NCBI RefSeq assembly: GCF_019295435.1
Contig: NZ_WEKL01000019.1
Span: 13,551 to 52,056, forward strand
Origin: Aquimarina litoralis
Lineage (GTDB): Bacteria; Bacteroidota; Bacteroidia; Flavobacteriales; Flavobacteriaceae
Length of the DNA: 38,506 nt
Direction of reading: 5' to 3'
Each line of letters begins with the position of its first letter. The first letter of the stretch is position 1. The notes beneath the pieces are model-generated. The model was not told where the DNA came from, did not search any database, and saw only the letters and a program-made list of their open reading frames with translations. Positions 26,053-33,806 of this stretch are shown here, piece by piece. The position numbers and the translations under genes are program-made.

Positions 26053-28524
26053 TTAAGACCCACACATTAAACAGTCATCTCCTTCAGCTTCTTTAGATTG
26101 CGCTATTAACGCTCTCAATTCTTCAGGAGTTAAGGAAGTTCCTTCTGCAGAAACTTGCACTTGTTCAGCTTGCGGTTGTGTTTTTGGAGCAGCTTGTGCT
26201 TCCATTACTTGTGCCGCAGCTACTGCTACTTTTTCAGCTTGTGGCTGTTCTTTCTTTTCAGTTTTCAGTGTAAACTTAATTGCATCTACAGCAGACTTCG
26301 TTCTTAAGTAGTACATTCCTGTTTTTAATCCGCTTTTCCAAGCATAGAAATGCATAGACGTAAGTTTTGCCATCGTTGCACCTTCCATAAATAAGTTCAG
26401 TGACTGAGATTGATCAATAAAGTATCCTCTATGACGAGACATATCAATAATATCTTTCATACTCAATTCCCAAACTGTTTTATACAACTCTTTAAGATCT
26501 TGAGGGATGATATCTATATTCTGAATAGATCCATTAGCTCTCATAATTGCATCCTTAAGATCATCGCTCCATAGATTCAGCTTTACAAGGTCTTCTAAAA
26601 GATGTTTATTTACTACGATAAACTCTCCAGAAAGTACTCGTCTTGTATAGATATTACTGGTGTATGGTTCGAATGCTTCATTATTTCCTAAAATCTGAGA
26701 AGTAGATGCTGTAGGCATCGGAGCTACTAACAATGAGTTACGAACTCCATGTTCTAATACTTCCTTACGAAGTGCTGCCCAATCCCAACGACCACTTAAT
26801 TCTTCGTCTTTAATTCCCCATAAATTATGCTGGAATTCTCCTTTAGAAATTGGAGAACCTTCATATGTTTGATAAGGTCCGTCTGCTGTAGCTTCTTCCA
26901 TAGAAGCCGTTACTGCAGCAAAATATAAAGTCTCGAAAATCTCTTGATTCAGTTTTTTAGCCTCATCACTAGTAAATGGCATGCGTAACTGAATAAAGGT
27001 ATCCGCTAACCCTTGCACTCCCAATCCAATCGGACGATGACGCATATTAGAATTTTCTGCTTCTTTTACTGGATAGTAATTTCTATCAATTACTTTATTT
27101 AAGTTTTTAGTAACACGTTTTGTAATTCTAAAAAGTTCCTCATGATCGAATGCTCCATTTTTAACGAACATCGGTAAAGCAATAGAAGCTAAATTACATA
27201 CTGCTACTTCATCTGGACTTGTATATTCTAAAATCTCAGTACATAAATTAGACGAACGAATTGTTCCTAAATTTTGTTGATTTGATTTTCTATTTGCCGC
27301 ATCTTTATAGAGCATATAAGGAGTTCCTGTTTCAATCTGTGATTCTAGAATTTTCTCCCAAAGTTCGCGTGCTTTAATAGTTCTGCGTCCTTTTCCTTCA
27401 GCTTCATAACGCATATATGTTTCTTCGAACTCCTCACTATGCATATCGAATAGACCAGGACATTCATTAGGACACATTAATGTCCACTCAGCATCTTCCT
27501 GTACACGCTTCATAAATAAATCAGGAATCCACATTGCATAGAATAAATCTCTAGCACGCATTTCCTCTTTACCGTGATTCTTTTTCAGATCCAAGAAGTC
27601 AAAAATATCAGCATGCCATGGTTCTACGTAGATAGCAAAAGAACCTTTTCTTTTTCCTCCACCTTGATCCACATAACGTGCTGTATCATTAAACACACGT
27701 AGCATAGGAACAATACCATTTGACGTACCATTAGTACCAGCAATATAAGATCCTGTCGCTCTTACATTATGAATAGATAATCCAATTCCTCCTGCAGATT
27801 GAGAAATCTTTGCTGTTTGTTTTAAGGTATCATAAATACCATCAATACTATCTTCTTTTGTTGCTAATAAGAAGCAAGAAGACATTTGAGGTTTTGGTGT
27901 ACCTGAATTAAATAACGTAGGTGTAGCGTGTGTAAAATACTTTTTAGACATTAATTCATACGTTTCAATAGCTGCATCTAAATCATTTAGATGAATCCCT
28001 ATTGAAACTCTCATTAACATATGCTGCGGACGTTCTGCAATCTTACCATTTAACTTCAGTAAGTAAGAACGTTCTAATGTTTTAAAACCAAAATAATCGT
28101 ATCCAAAATCTCTGTTGTAAATAATCGTAGAGTCTAATTTTTCTTTATTAGCCATGATCACTTCATACACCTCATCAGAGATTAATGGAGCTTCTTTCTC
28201 TGTTCTTGGGTTTACATATTCATATAAATCCTTCACTACTTCAGAGAATGTCTTTTTCGTGTTTTTATGTAAATTAGAGACTGATATACGCGCTGCAAGT
28301 TTTGCATAGTCAGGATGCGCAATGGTCATAGTAGCCGCAATTTCAGCTGCAAGATTATCTAGCTCACTTGTAGTTACTCCATCATATAATCCTTCAATAA
28401 CCCTCATGGCAACTTTTACTGGATCAACTAGTGCGTTTAATCCATAACACAGCTTTCTTACCCTTGCGGTAATTTTGTCAAACATAATTGGCTCCTTGTG
28501 ACCGTCTCTTTTTACTACATACAT
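26053..28524 (-). CDS. nrdA: Ribonucleoside-diphosphate reductase, class Ia large (alpha) subunit
   Basis: An 823-residue cytoplasmic enzyme that reduces ribonucleotides to deoxyribonucleotides with NrdB. An ATP-cone regulatory domain covers about 1-95 ('[19 protein letters not shown]'). The catalytic barrel has Cys217 ('QMSSCFLL') and Cys443 ('VAVCNLASI') as the redox pair, and Cys428 with Asn426 and Glu430 ('SNLCTEI') as the thiyl-radical site. The tyrosine pair of the radical path is in '[10 protein letters not shown]'. The C-terminal tail ends 'CLMCGS', Cys818/Cys821, which shuttles electrons from thioredoxin. Between core and tail is a linker of about 45 residues rich in Ala, Gln and Glu, making the protein longer than the E. 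coli one (761). It lies 318 bp downstream of nrdB on the same strand. Confidence 0.98.
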   Translation of the reverse strand: MYVVKRDGHKEPIMFDKITARVRKLCYGLNALVDPVKVAMRVIEGLYDGVTTSELDNLAAEIAATMTIAHPDYAKLAARISVSNLHKNTKKTFSEVVKDLYEYVNPRTEKEAPLISDEVYEVIMANKEKLDSTIIYNRDFGYDYFGFKTLERSYLLKLNGKIAERPQHMLMRVSIGIHLNDLDAAIETYELMSKKYFTHATPTLFNSGTPKPQMSSCFLLATKEDSIDGIYDTLKQTAKISQSAGGIGLSIHNVRATGSYIAGTNGTSNGIVPMLRVFNDTARYVDQGGGKRKGSFAIYVEPWHADIFDFLDLKKNHGKEEMRARDLFYAMWIPDLFMKRVQEDAEWTLMCPNECPGLFDMHSEEFEETYMRYEAEGKGRRTIKARELWEKILESQIETGTPYMLYKDAANRKSNQQNLGTIRSSNLCTEILEYTSPDEVAVCNLASIALPMFVKNGAFDHEELFRITKRVTKNLNKVIDRNYYPVKEAENSNMRHRPIGLGVQGLADTFIQLRMPFTSDEAKKLNQEIFETLYFAAVTASMEEATADGPYQTYEGSPISKGEFQHNLWGIKDEELSGRWDWAALRKEVLEHGVRNSLLVAPMPTASTSQILGNNEAFEPYTSNIYTRRVLSGEFIVVNKHLLEDLVKLNLWSDDLKDAIMRANGSIQNIDIIPQDLKELYKTVWELSMKDIIDMSRHRGYFIDQSQSLNLFMEGATMAKLTSMHFYAWKSGLKTGMYYLRTKSAVDAIKFTLKTEKKEQPQAEKVAVAAAQVMEAQAAPKTQPQAEQVQVSAEGTSLTPEELRALIAQSKEAEGDDCLMCGS

Positions 28525-28735
28525 ACGTTTTTGGTTTTTATAAAATTCTTCTTTTGAAGAACTGCGATATTAATTTGTGTTTATATTCCTCTCCTTTACT
28601 CTATGAAAGTCCATAATTATTAATGATTTCCCCCGAAATCAGATACTAAAAAGAAACCTCTGCATTTAAATAATCAGAGTATTTTTATAAGTAAAATATA
28701 ATAATGTGACTTCCGCCTTTTTTGTTTTATTGGGT

Positions 28736-28752
28736 AAGCTTTTAGAAAGCTT
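28736..28752. repeat. Inverted repeat in the nrdB-nrdA spacer
   Basis: Arms AAGCTTT and AAAGCTT around TAG. There is no T-run on the minus strand, so it is a poor terminator. Confidence 0.5.
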
Positions 28753-28759
28753 TATCAAA

Positions 28760-28805
28760 CTGAGCTAATCTTGATTCAATAGCTACGCTACTTTAATTAG
28801 CTCAG
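28760..28805. repeat. 10-bp inverted repeat just downstream of nrdB
   Basis: Arms CTGAGCTAAT (28760-28769) and ATTAGCTCAG (28796-28805) are perfect complements separated by 26 bp, about 38 bp past the nrdB stop. It could form an mRNA hairpin that slows decay or attenuates read-through to nrdA. Function inferred. Confidence 0.6.
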
Positions 28806-28842
28806 AATGAATATATGATCATTTTGAAATAATTTTTAAAGA

Positions 28843-29820
28843 TTAAAAATCAGCATCAAAACTTATTTTATTATCCTCGGTATCTTTATTAAGAACTCCT
28901 GCTTTTTGGTATTCCGAAACTCTCTTTTCAAAGAAATTAGTTTTTCCCTGTAAAGAGATCATATCCATAAAATCGAATGGATTAGCAGTACCATACTCTT
29001 TCTCACACTGTAACTCTAACAATAATCTGTCGGTAACAAATTCTAAGTATTGTGTCATCAGGTTTGCATTCATTCCTATCAAACTTACAGGAAGAGATTC
29101 TGTGATAAACTCTCTTTCTATAGTAAGGGCATCTACGATAATTTCACGAATTCTTTCTTTTGGCACTTTATTAATTAGGTGATTATTATGAAGATGCACC
29201 GCAAAATCACAATGTACTCCTTCATCTCTTGAAATCAATTCATTTGAAAAAGTAAGACCTGGCATTAAACCACGTTTCTTTAACCAAAATATAGAACAAA
29301 ACGCTCCTGAAAAGAAAATTCCTTCTACTGCTGCAAAAGCTATCAATCGTTCTGCAAAAGAATCCGACTCGATCCATTTCAACGCCCAATCTGCTTTTTT
29401 CTTAATCGCAGGAAAGTTCTCTATTGCTTTGAATAAAATATCTTTCTCTTTTTCATCCTTTACATACGTATCAATTAACAAAGAGTATGTTTCAGAATGA
29501 ATATTCTCCATCATAATTTGAAATCCATAGAAGAATTTTGCTTCACTATATTGAACTTCATTTACGAAATTTTCTGCTAGATTTTCATTAACGATACCAT
29601 CTGAAGCAGCAAAAAATGCCAAAATGTGCTTAATAAAGTATCTTTCATCATTTGTTAATTTAGTACTCCAATCTGTAATATCTTGATGCAAGTCTATTTC
29701 TTCTGCAGTCCAGAAACTAGCTTCAGATTTTTTATACCAATCCCAAATATCATGATGTTTGATAGGGAAAATAACAAATCTGTCTTTATTTTCTTGTAAA
29801 ATCGGCTCTACTGCATTCAT
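28843..29820 (-). CDS. nrdB: Ribonucleoside-diphosphate reductase, class Ia small (beta) subunit
   Basis: A 325-residue ferritin-like diiron protein that holds the tyrosyl radical for NrdA. Ligands are present: Asp74 ('[14 protein letters not shown]'), Glu105 and His108 ('[13 protein letters not shown]'), and the second Glu-x2-His set in '[11 protein letters not shown]'. Tyr112 occupies the radical position, equivalent to Tyr122 of E. coli, so this is a radical-bearing class Ia type and not a Tyr-less class Ic protein. The C-terminus 'KISFDADF' gives the acidic, aromatic tail that docks on the large subunit. It precedes nrdA by 318 bp. Upstream are a near-consensus -7 box (29871-29878) and tandem GTTTTCAACA repeats (29917-29938). 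Confidence 0.98.
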   Translation of the reverse strand: MNAVEPILQENKDRFVIFPIKHHDIWDWYKKSEASFWTAEEIDLHQDITDWSTKLTNDERYFIKHILAFFAASDGIVNENLAENFVNEVQYSEAKFFYGFQIMMENIHSETYSLLIDTYVKDEKEKDILFKAIENFPAIKKKADWALKWIESDSFAERLIAFAAVEGIFFSGAFCSIFWLKKRGLMPGLTFSNELISRDEGVHCDFAVHLHNNHLINKVPKERIREIIVDALTIEREFITESLPVSLIGMNANLMTQYLEFVTDRLLLELQCEKEYGTANPFDFMDMISLQGKTNFFEKRVSEYQKAGVLNKDTEDNKISFDADF

Positions 29821-29870
29821 CTTTTTTTTCTTTAAGCTAGTTATCTTTTTTTGTTTCCGCTACGGACTAA

Positions 29871-29878
29871 CAAAGATC
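29871..29878 (-). promoter_or_regulatory. Near-consensus -7 box for nrdB
   Basis: The minus strand reads GATCTTTG, one base off TAnnTTTG, about 50 bp before the nrdB ATG. A TTG about 22 bp upstream could be the -33 element. Confidence 0.4.
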
Positions 29879-29916
29879 AAAAAATGCTCTAAATGTTTCA
29901 CAAAAATTTGGCAAAC

Positions 29917-29938
29917 GTTTTCAACAAAGTTTTCAACA
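29917..29938 (-). repeat. Two tandem GTTTTCAACA repeats upstream of nrdB
   Basis: GTTTTCAACA occurs at 29917-29926 and 29929-29938 with 12-bp spacing. A partial relative (GTTTCACA) is at 29895-29902. The pair sits just upstream of the predicted -33 region, a typical place for a regulator site. The core TTTTCAACA is close to DnaA-box-like sequences. Confidence 0.5.
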
Positions 29939-30043
29939 CAAAGGGAATTAACCGATAAAAATCAATATTTAGCAAAAACAATATAAATTCCTGATTTTCA
30001 ATTATTTAAATATTAAAAAAAAGATATAAACAACACTGTTAGT

Positions 30044-30087
30044 AACCTCAAGAAACACCTATTTTTCACCTGTTACCGAGGTTTTTT
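30044..30087 (+). other. Hairpin with T-run in the nrdB upstream region
   Basis: Arms AACCTC (30044-30049) and GAGGTT (30078-30083) with a 28-base loop, followed by T residues to 30087. No plus-strand gene precedes it, so it could end a small plus-strand RNA or be chance in AT-rich DNA. Confidence 0.25.
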
Positions 30088-30192
30088 AACACAAAAAATA
30101 AAACTAAAAAAAACCACTATTTTACGGCAAAACCACACGTTAATAAGTGGCTTAAAAAGTATCATTTTTAGATAAAAAAATATAAAAAAAGA

Positions 30193-30224
30193 AAAATCAT
30201 ACTTGATCTAACAAGTATGATTTT
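30193..30224 (-). terminator. Intrinsic terminator of the 30255-30989 lipoprotein gene
   Basis: Perfect 13-bp stem AAAATCATACTTG / CAAGTATGATTTT with a 6-base loop. On the minus strand it is followed by C and T7. It lies 31 bp past the stop. Confidence 0.93.
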
Positions 30225-30254
30225 CTTAAAGTGTCAATTTTTAGATTCAGATTC

Positions 30255-30989
30255 TTATGGCCAAGAAAAAGTTTCTCCTGTAACGTGATTTGTATATACT
30301 CCTGTTCCATCACCTGACCAAACAAAACTTTCTGTCAATACTCCAGATTCGAATGCTTCTATAGATCCTGATCGATCTGTTTCATTATAAACCAATTCTA
30401 TTCTATCGTTGTTATGATCTTCTATTGTAAACGTTATTACACTACCTGTTTTTCTATATGTGATCAATAGGAAACTACCATCTTCGCCATTAAATCTTAC
30501 CTCATAGAAATTTCCATCTTTACTAATTCTACCTTCGTAAAAAGTTCTACGTACACCTCCTTCTTCGATATCATATGTAAAATAATCAAAAGCAGCATCA
30601 GAAGTAATCGTATAATATAATGTAACGCCTCCTGCACTCCAAACCCAAGTATCTGCCATACGACCACTCTTACCAATACTACTTTGTTGGTCTGCATCCG
30701 TTGGAATATTTATAAAAATTGTAGAATATGCCAATGCTTGCACTTGTAAAGAAGCTATAGTCCACAACGCATTTGATGCATACACATTATCTTGTGCATA
30801 TCCTTCCATCGCATCAGGAGCTTCTATATTATTAATAGATTCTTCATATTGCACAAAGCGTTCCTGAATATTCTCTAATTGGTTCTCATTTACAACTACT
30901 GAACCATCATCATCACTTTTACAAGATTGAGACAATATCGCTAGCGCGATCATTATCATTGTACCTATTTTTTTAAATTTTGTGTTCAT
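30255..30989 (-). CDS. Surface-type lipoprotein of unknown function
   Basis: 244 residues. A signal peptide II with lipobox 'LSQSC' (Cys23) makes it a lipoprotein; the acidic stretch right after it ('CKSDDDG') resembles the lipoprotein export signal of Bacteroidota that sends lipoproteins to the cell surface. An N-terminal helical part (about 35-100, 'NQLENIQERFVQYEESINNI') is followed by beta-rich sequence (about 110-244: 'WVWSAGGVTLYYTIT', 'FTYDIEEGGVRRTFYEG', 'GSFLLITYRKTGSVITFTI' and a closing 'HVTGETFSWP'), suggesting a beta-sandwich or meander fold. I do not recognise the family. It is a single gene with its own terminator. Confidence 0.8.
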   Translation of the reverse strand: MNTKFKKIGTMIMIALAILSQSCKSDDDGSVVVNENQLENIQERFVQYEESINNIEAPDAMEGYAQDNVYASNALWTIASLQVQALAYSTIFINIPTDADQQSSIGKSGRMADTWVWSAGGVTLYYTITSDAAFDYFTYDIEEGGVRRTFYEGRISKDGNFYEVRFNGEDGSFLLITYRKTGSVITFTIEDHNNDRIELVYNETDRSGSIEAFESGVLTESFVWSGDGTGVYTNHVTGETFSWP

Positions 30990-31058
30990 TGTTTTAATTT
31001 TTAATTATTATCAAGTTTACACTTTAGTGTGTCTCAAGAATAAGAGGTAAACATTTTT

Positions 31059-32420
31059 TTATATTTTTTTAAATTCAACCCTTCTATTCTTTGCTTTTGC
31101 TTCTGGTGTATTTCCTTCGGCGATAGGATCACTTTCTCCTTTTCCTTTGGTTTGCAATCGAGATGCTTCAATATCAAACTCATCTACAAGTACTTTTTTA
31201 ACGGATGCCGCTCTTTGTTCTGAAAGTTTTTGATTAGAACTTTCATCACCATCCTTATCCGTGTGGCCAGTGATTAAGACTTTCACGGAAGGGTTTTCAG
31301 TAAGTACTCTTGCTATTTTCTTAATGGTGCCATAAGATTCAGATTTCATACTAGCTTTTCCTGTATCGAACGTGATTCCGTAGGTAACTAGCTTTCCCTC
31401 TGTAATCAACTTATTACGCATATCTGGTTTCCCAACTGCATATCTTATATTTCCGATATAATAGAACGTATTCTCTTCAGATATTTCTGAGAAGAACTTT
31501 ACATTTTTAATGGTTGTGCTTTTTTCAAAGGCTCTCGGAATATCAAATACTTTTTGTTCATTTATATAAATGCGCATTCTTTGTTTTTGTTTCCAAATAG
31601 ATATATGCATTTTTTGTCCTCGCCCTCTATTATCTTTATGAAGAAGCCCAATGCTTTTGTTGGAACGAAGATCTAGGTTTCTGTCTTTGTTGTATTTATA
31701 AATATCAATTTCTCCACCTCCACTGATACCTCCTTTTATAGCAAATGAGAAACCATTATCTCCAGGTGTTCCATCCTGCAAACTATATCCCGGATTCTTT
31801 AAATCAGAAAAAACAACCATTAGCGCTCTCTGATATGCGTATTGAGCCACATCAAAATCAAAGACAACATCATATTCTAATGTGAAATTTTCAGGAAACT
31901 CTTCTATAAATTCAGGCACATACGATCCTTTTCCTGTACCAATTTGGATAAATCGACCTTCTGCACTGTTTAATGTAACTACTTCTGCAGAGTTAGAAGA
32001 GTTCCATCTTGCTGGTAAATCTCCAATCTCATCTTGACTGAAATCTTCGTACGCTATAATAGTTTCTCCTGCTACAAAATCAAATTTTGAATACGCTGCA
32101 AATGCAGGTTTTTCGTTTATATTTTCATTTTCCTCTACACCGTTTTCTTTATCTGAAGAGATTACTGCCTCATCATTTTCTTTATTTCTTTTACTTTTTT
32201 TCTGCTTCTTTTTCTTTTTAGGTTTCCCATCTACTGTATCATCAATTGTTTTTCCAGTTTTTTTAGAAACCTTCTCTTCTGTTTTTTTCAAAATGGTCTT
32301 TTCAGCAGCTTTCTCAGCTGTTTTAGCTACTTTTTTCCAAAATTGTGCCTCTACGTGTTGGGGTGCAATCAGGAAAATAAAGAATACCGCGATTCCTAGT
32401 ATTTGCTTTGTAGTTTTCAT
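31059..32420 (-). CDS. OmpA-family cell-envelope protein with a lectin-like middle domain
   Basis: 453 residues. The signal peptide ends at 'PQHVEAQ'. A very lysine-rich helical stretch follows (about 27-95, with 'KVAKTAEKAAEKTILKKTEE'), then a beta-rich domain (about 115-330) resembling a concanavalin/LamG-like fold ('FENTFYYIGNIRYAVG'-type closing strands, read as 'EENTFYYIGNIRYAVG'). A C-terminal OmpA domain (about 345-453) has the peptidoglycan-binding features 'ITFDTGKASMKSES', 'VLITGHTDKDGDE' and 'LSEQRAASVKKVLVDE', ending 'AKAKNRRVEFKKI'. It probably sits in the outer membrane or periplasm bound to peptidoglycan. It is divergent from the ECF sigma gene across a 106-bp gap, so it is a candidate target of that sigma factor. 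Confidence 0.88.
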   Translation of the reverse strand: MKTTKQILGIAVFFIFLIAPQHVEAQFWKKVAKTAEKAAEKTILKKTEEKVSKKTGKTIDDTVDGKPKKKKKQKKSKRNKENDEAVISSDKENGVEENENINEKPAFAAYSKFDFVAGETIIAYEDFSQDEIGDLPARWNSSNSAEVVTLNSAEGRFIQIGTGKGSYVPEFIEEFPENFTLEYDVVFDFDVAQYAYQRALMVVFSDLKNPGYSLQDGTPGDNGFSFAIKGGISGGGEIDIYKYNKDRNLDLRSNKSIGLLHKDNRGRGQKMHISIWKQKQRMRIYINEQKVFDIPRAFEKSTTIKNVKFFSEISEENTFYYIGNIRYAVGKPDMRNKLITEGKLVTYGITFDTGKASMKSESYGTIKKIARVLTENPSVKVLITGHTDKDGDESSNQKLSEQRAASVKKVLVDEFDIEASRLQTKGKGESDPIAEGNTPEAKAKNRRVEFKKI

Positions 32421-32475
32421 AATTCTATTGTTTGGTTTTATCTCTTTGTATGCTTTTTATAAAAAAGGTTAACTT

Positions 32476-32483
32476 TATCTTTG
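32476..32483 (+). promoter_or_regulatory. -7 promoter box upstream of the ECF sigma gene
   Basis: TATCTTTG is an exact TAnnTTTG match, ending 43 bp before the ATG. A short inverted repeat AACCT/AGGTT lies in the leader (32496-32519). No clear -33 element at normal spacing. Confidence 0.5.
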
Positions 32484-32526
32484 GAAAATAAGATGAACCT
32501 ATTACCCTATTATCAGGTTACTACGT

Positions 32527-33069
32527 ATGAAGGAAGAACTCTTAACGCTTAAAAAAGGGCGTAATCAAGCTTTAGAAAAAATCTATAATGAGTATCGAAA
32601 TGCTTTTTTGCAGTTTGCTAAAAAGTATGATCTTGACCATGATGCTCTTATAGACATATATCAAGAGGCTTTTATCGCTTTACGAGAGCATGCTATAAAT
32701 GGTAAATTGGATACTATTAAAAGCTCTATCAAAACTTACCTATTTAGTATCGGAAAATATATGATCTATGATCAGCTTAAAAAACAGAAGAAAACAATTT
32801 CTTATGAAAATAGTGTTGAATTCAAAGAAACATCCGAAACTGAAGAAATTTTTGAAGAACCTGAATTAAGTTCTGAACAGCAATTATTACGGCAACATTT
32901 TAAAAATTTAGGAAAACGTTGTCAAGAAATGTTAACCTTATTCTATTATCGGGGACTAACGATTGACGAGATTACCGAAAGTTTAGGCTACGAAAACAAA
33001 AACGTAGTAAAAAGTCAAAAATCCCGTTGTATAAAATCCCTTAAAGAATTAATTAAAACCCCCGCTTAA
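32527..33069 (+). CDS. ECF-type RNA polymerase sigma factor
   Basis: A 180-residue sigma-70-family protein. Sigma region 2 covers about 15-85 ('ALEKIYNEYRNAFLQFAKKY', 'IYQEAFIALREHA' and 'IKTYLFSIGKYMIYDQLKK'). An acidic linker follows, then region 4 (about 115-175) with a helix-turn-helix 'RCQEMLTLFYYRGLTIDEI'. No region 1 or 3, hence an extracytoplasmic-function type. The ATG is followed by a lysine- and leucine-rich start. The stop TAA is followed directly by the ATG of the next gene, so the two are translationally coupled. The downstream product looks like an anti-sigma or signalling partner, and the gene faces a CHAT protease. Confidence 0.93.
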   Translation: MKEELLTLKKGRNQALEKIYNEYRNAFLQFAKKYDLDHDALIDIYQEAFIALREHAINGKLDTIKSSIKTYLFSIGKYMIYDQLKKQKKTISYENSVEFKETSETEEIFEEPELSSEQQLLRQHFKNLGKRCQEMLTLFYYRGLTIDEITESLGYENKNVVKSQKSRCIKSLKELIKTPA

Positions 33070-33804
33070 ATGGAACGAGAAGAGTTAATAGACAAATATC
33101 TACATTCAGAACTGACTGCTGCGGAACAAGATCAGTTCGATGAACTACTTGTAAATGATATCTCATTTAAAGAAGATGTAGACCTGCTTTCAAACTTAAA
33201 AAATGTAGCTGGAGCAGAAGATAGAGATGATTTAAGAAAACAAATGGCTAATTTTGAAGCCAAAATTGCAGCTAATGACACGAAAGTAATCCCGCTTTTT
33301 AGTTACAAAAAACTATTAGTCGCTGCTTCGATATTATTATTGGTAGCGGTTGGTGTCATCTCGTTGTTGAATCCTTTTGGAGTTAATACCGAAAAATTAT
33401 ATGCTTCTAATTTTGAACCTTATAAAAATGTGGTAACTCCTATTGTAAGAGGTACTACAGATGATAATGAAGAAATAACTGCTTTTTCTTCCTATGAAAA
33501 CAAAGAATTTATTGCTGCTGCAGAACAGTTTGGCAAATTATATGAGACTACCCAAAAACCTTATTTCTTATTATACCAGGCTAATGCTTTATTAGCTGCG
33601 GATCAAACTTCTGAAGCAATACCTTTATTAGAACAACACATTGCTTTAAAGGATGAACTAATAGAAAGAGGAAAGTGGTATTTATCGCTGGCTTATCTTA
33701 AAGAAAATCAGAAAGAGAAAGCTATTCAATTATTAGAAGATTTATCAAATAATGGAACCTTCAAAAAAGGAGATGTAAACAAACTTCTAGGTCAATTAAA
33801 ATAA
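33070..33804 (+). CDS. Single-pass membrane TPR protein, likely anti-sigma factor or signal relay for the adjacent sigma factor
   Basis: 244 residues. The N-terminal 80 residues are acidic and helical ('EELIDKYLHSELTAAEQDQF'), resembling the cytoplasmic part of membrane anti-sigma factors but without a zinc motif. One membrane helix is at residues 82-100 ('LLVAASILLLVAVGVISLL'). The rest, about 100-244, would be periplasmic and contains TPR-like repeats ('FLLYQANALLAADQTSEAI' and 'GKWYLSLAYLKENQKEKAI'). Its start overlaps nothing but abuts the sigma stop. Its stop is 2 bp from the stop of the opposing CHAT gene, with no terminator between. The link to the sigma factor rests on gene order and layout only. 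Confidence 0.85.
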   Translation: MEREELIDKYLHSELTAAEQDQFDELLVNDISFKEDVDLLSNLKNVAGAEDRDDLRKQMANFEAKIAANDTKVIPLFSYKKLLVAASILLLVAVGVISLLNPFGVNTEKLYASNFEPYKNVVTPIVRGTTDDNEEITAFSSYENKEFIAAAEQFGKLYETTQKPYFLLYQANALLAADQTSEAIPLLEQHIALKDELIERGKWYLSLAYLKENQKEKAIQLLEDLSNNGTFKKGDVNKLLGQLK

Positions 33805-33806
33805 AT

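Larger units (their letters stand above)
28525..28842. other. Spacer between nrdB and nrdA
   Basis: 318 bp, AT-rich, no gene seen. It holds two inverted repeats (28736-28752 and 28760-28805) just after the nrdB stop and may hold a separate nrdA promoter, though no TAnnTTTG match was found close to the nrdA start. A long spacer within an nrd operon is unusual. Confidence 0.6.
29821..30254. other. Noncoding stretch upstream of nrdB
   Basis: About 434 bp with no gene on either strand. It contains the nrdB promoter region with tandem repeats (29871-29938), a hairpin followed by six T on the plus strand (30044-30087), and the terminator of the next minus-strand gene (30193-30224). The rest is A/T-rich with no recognisable RNA. 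Confidence 0.6.
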
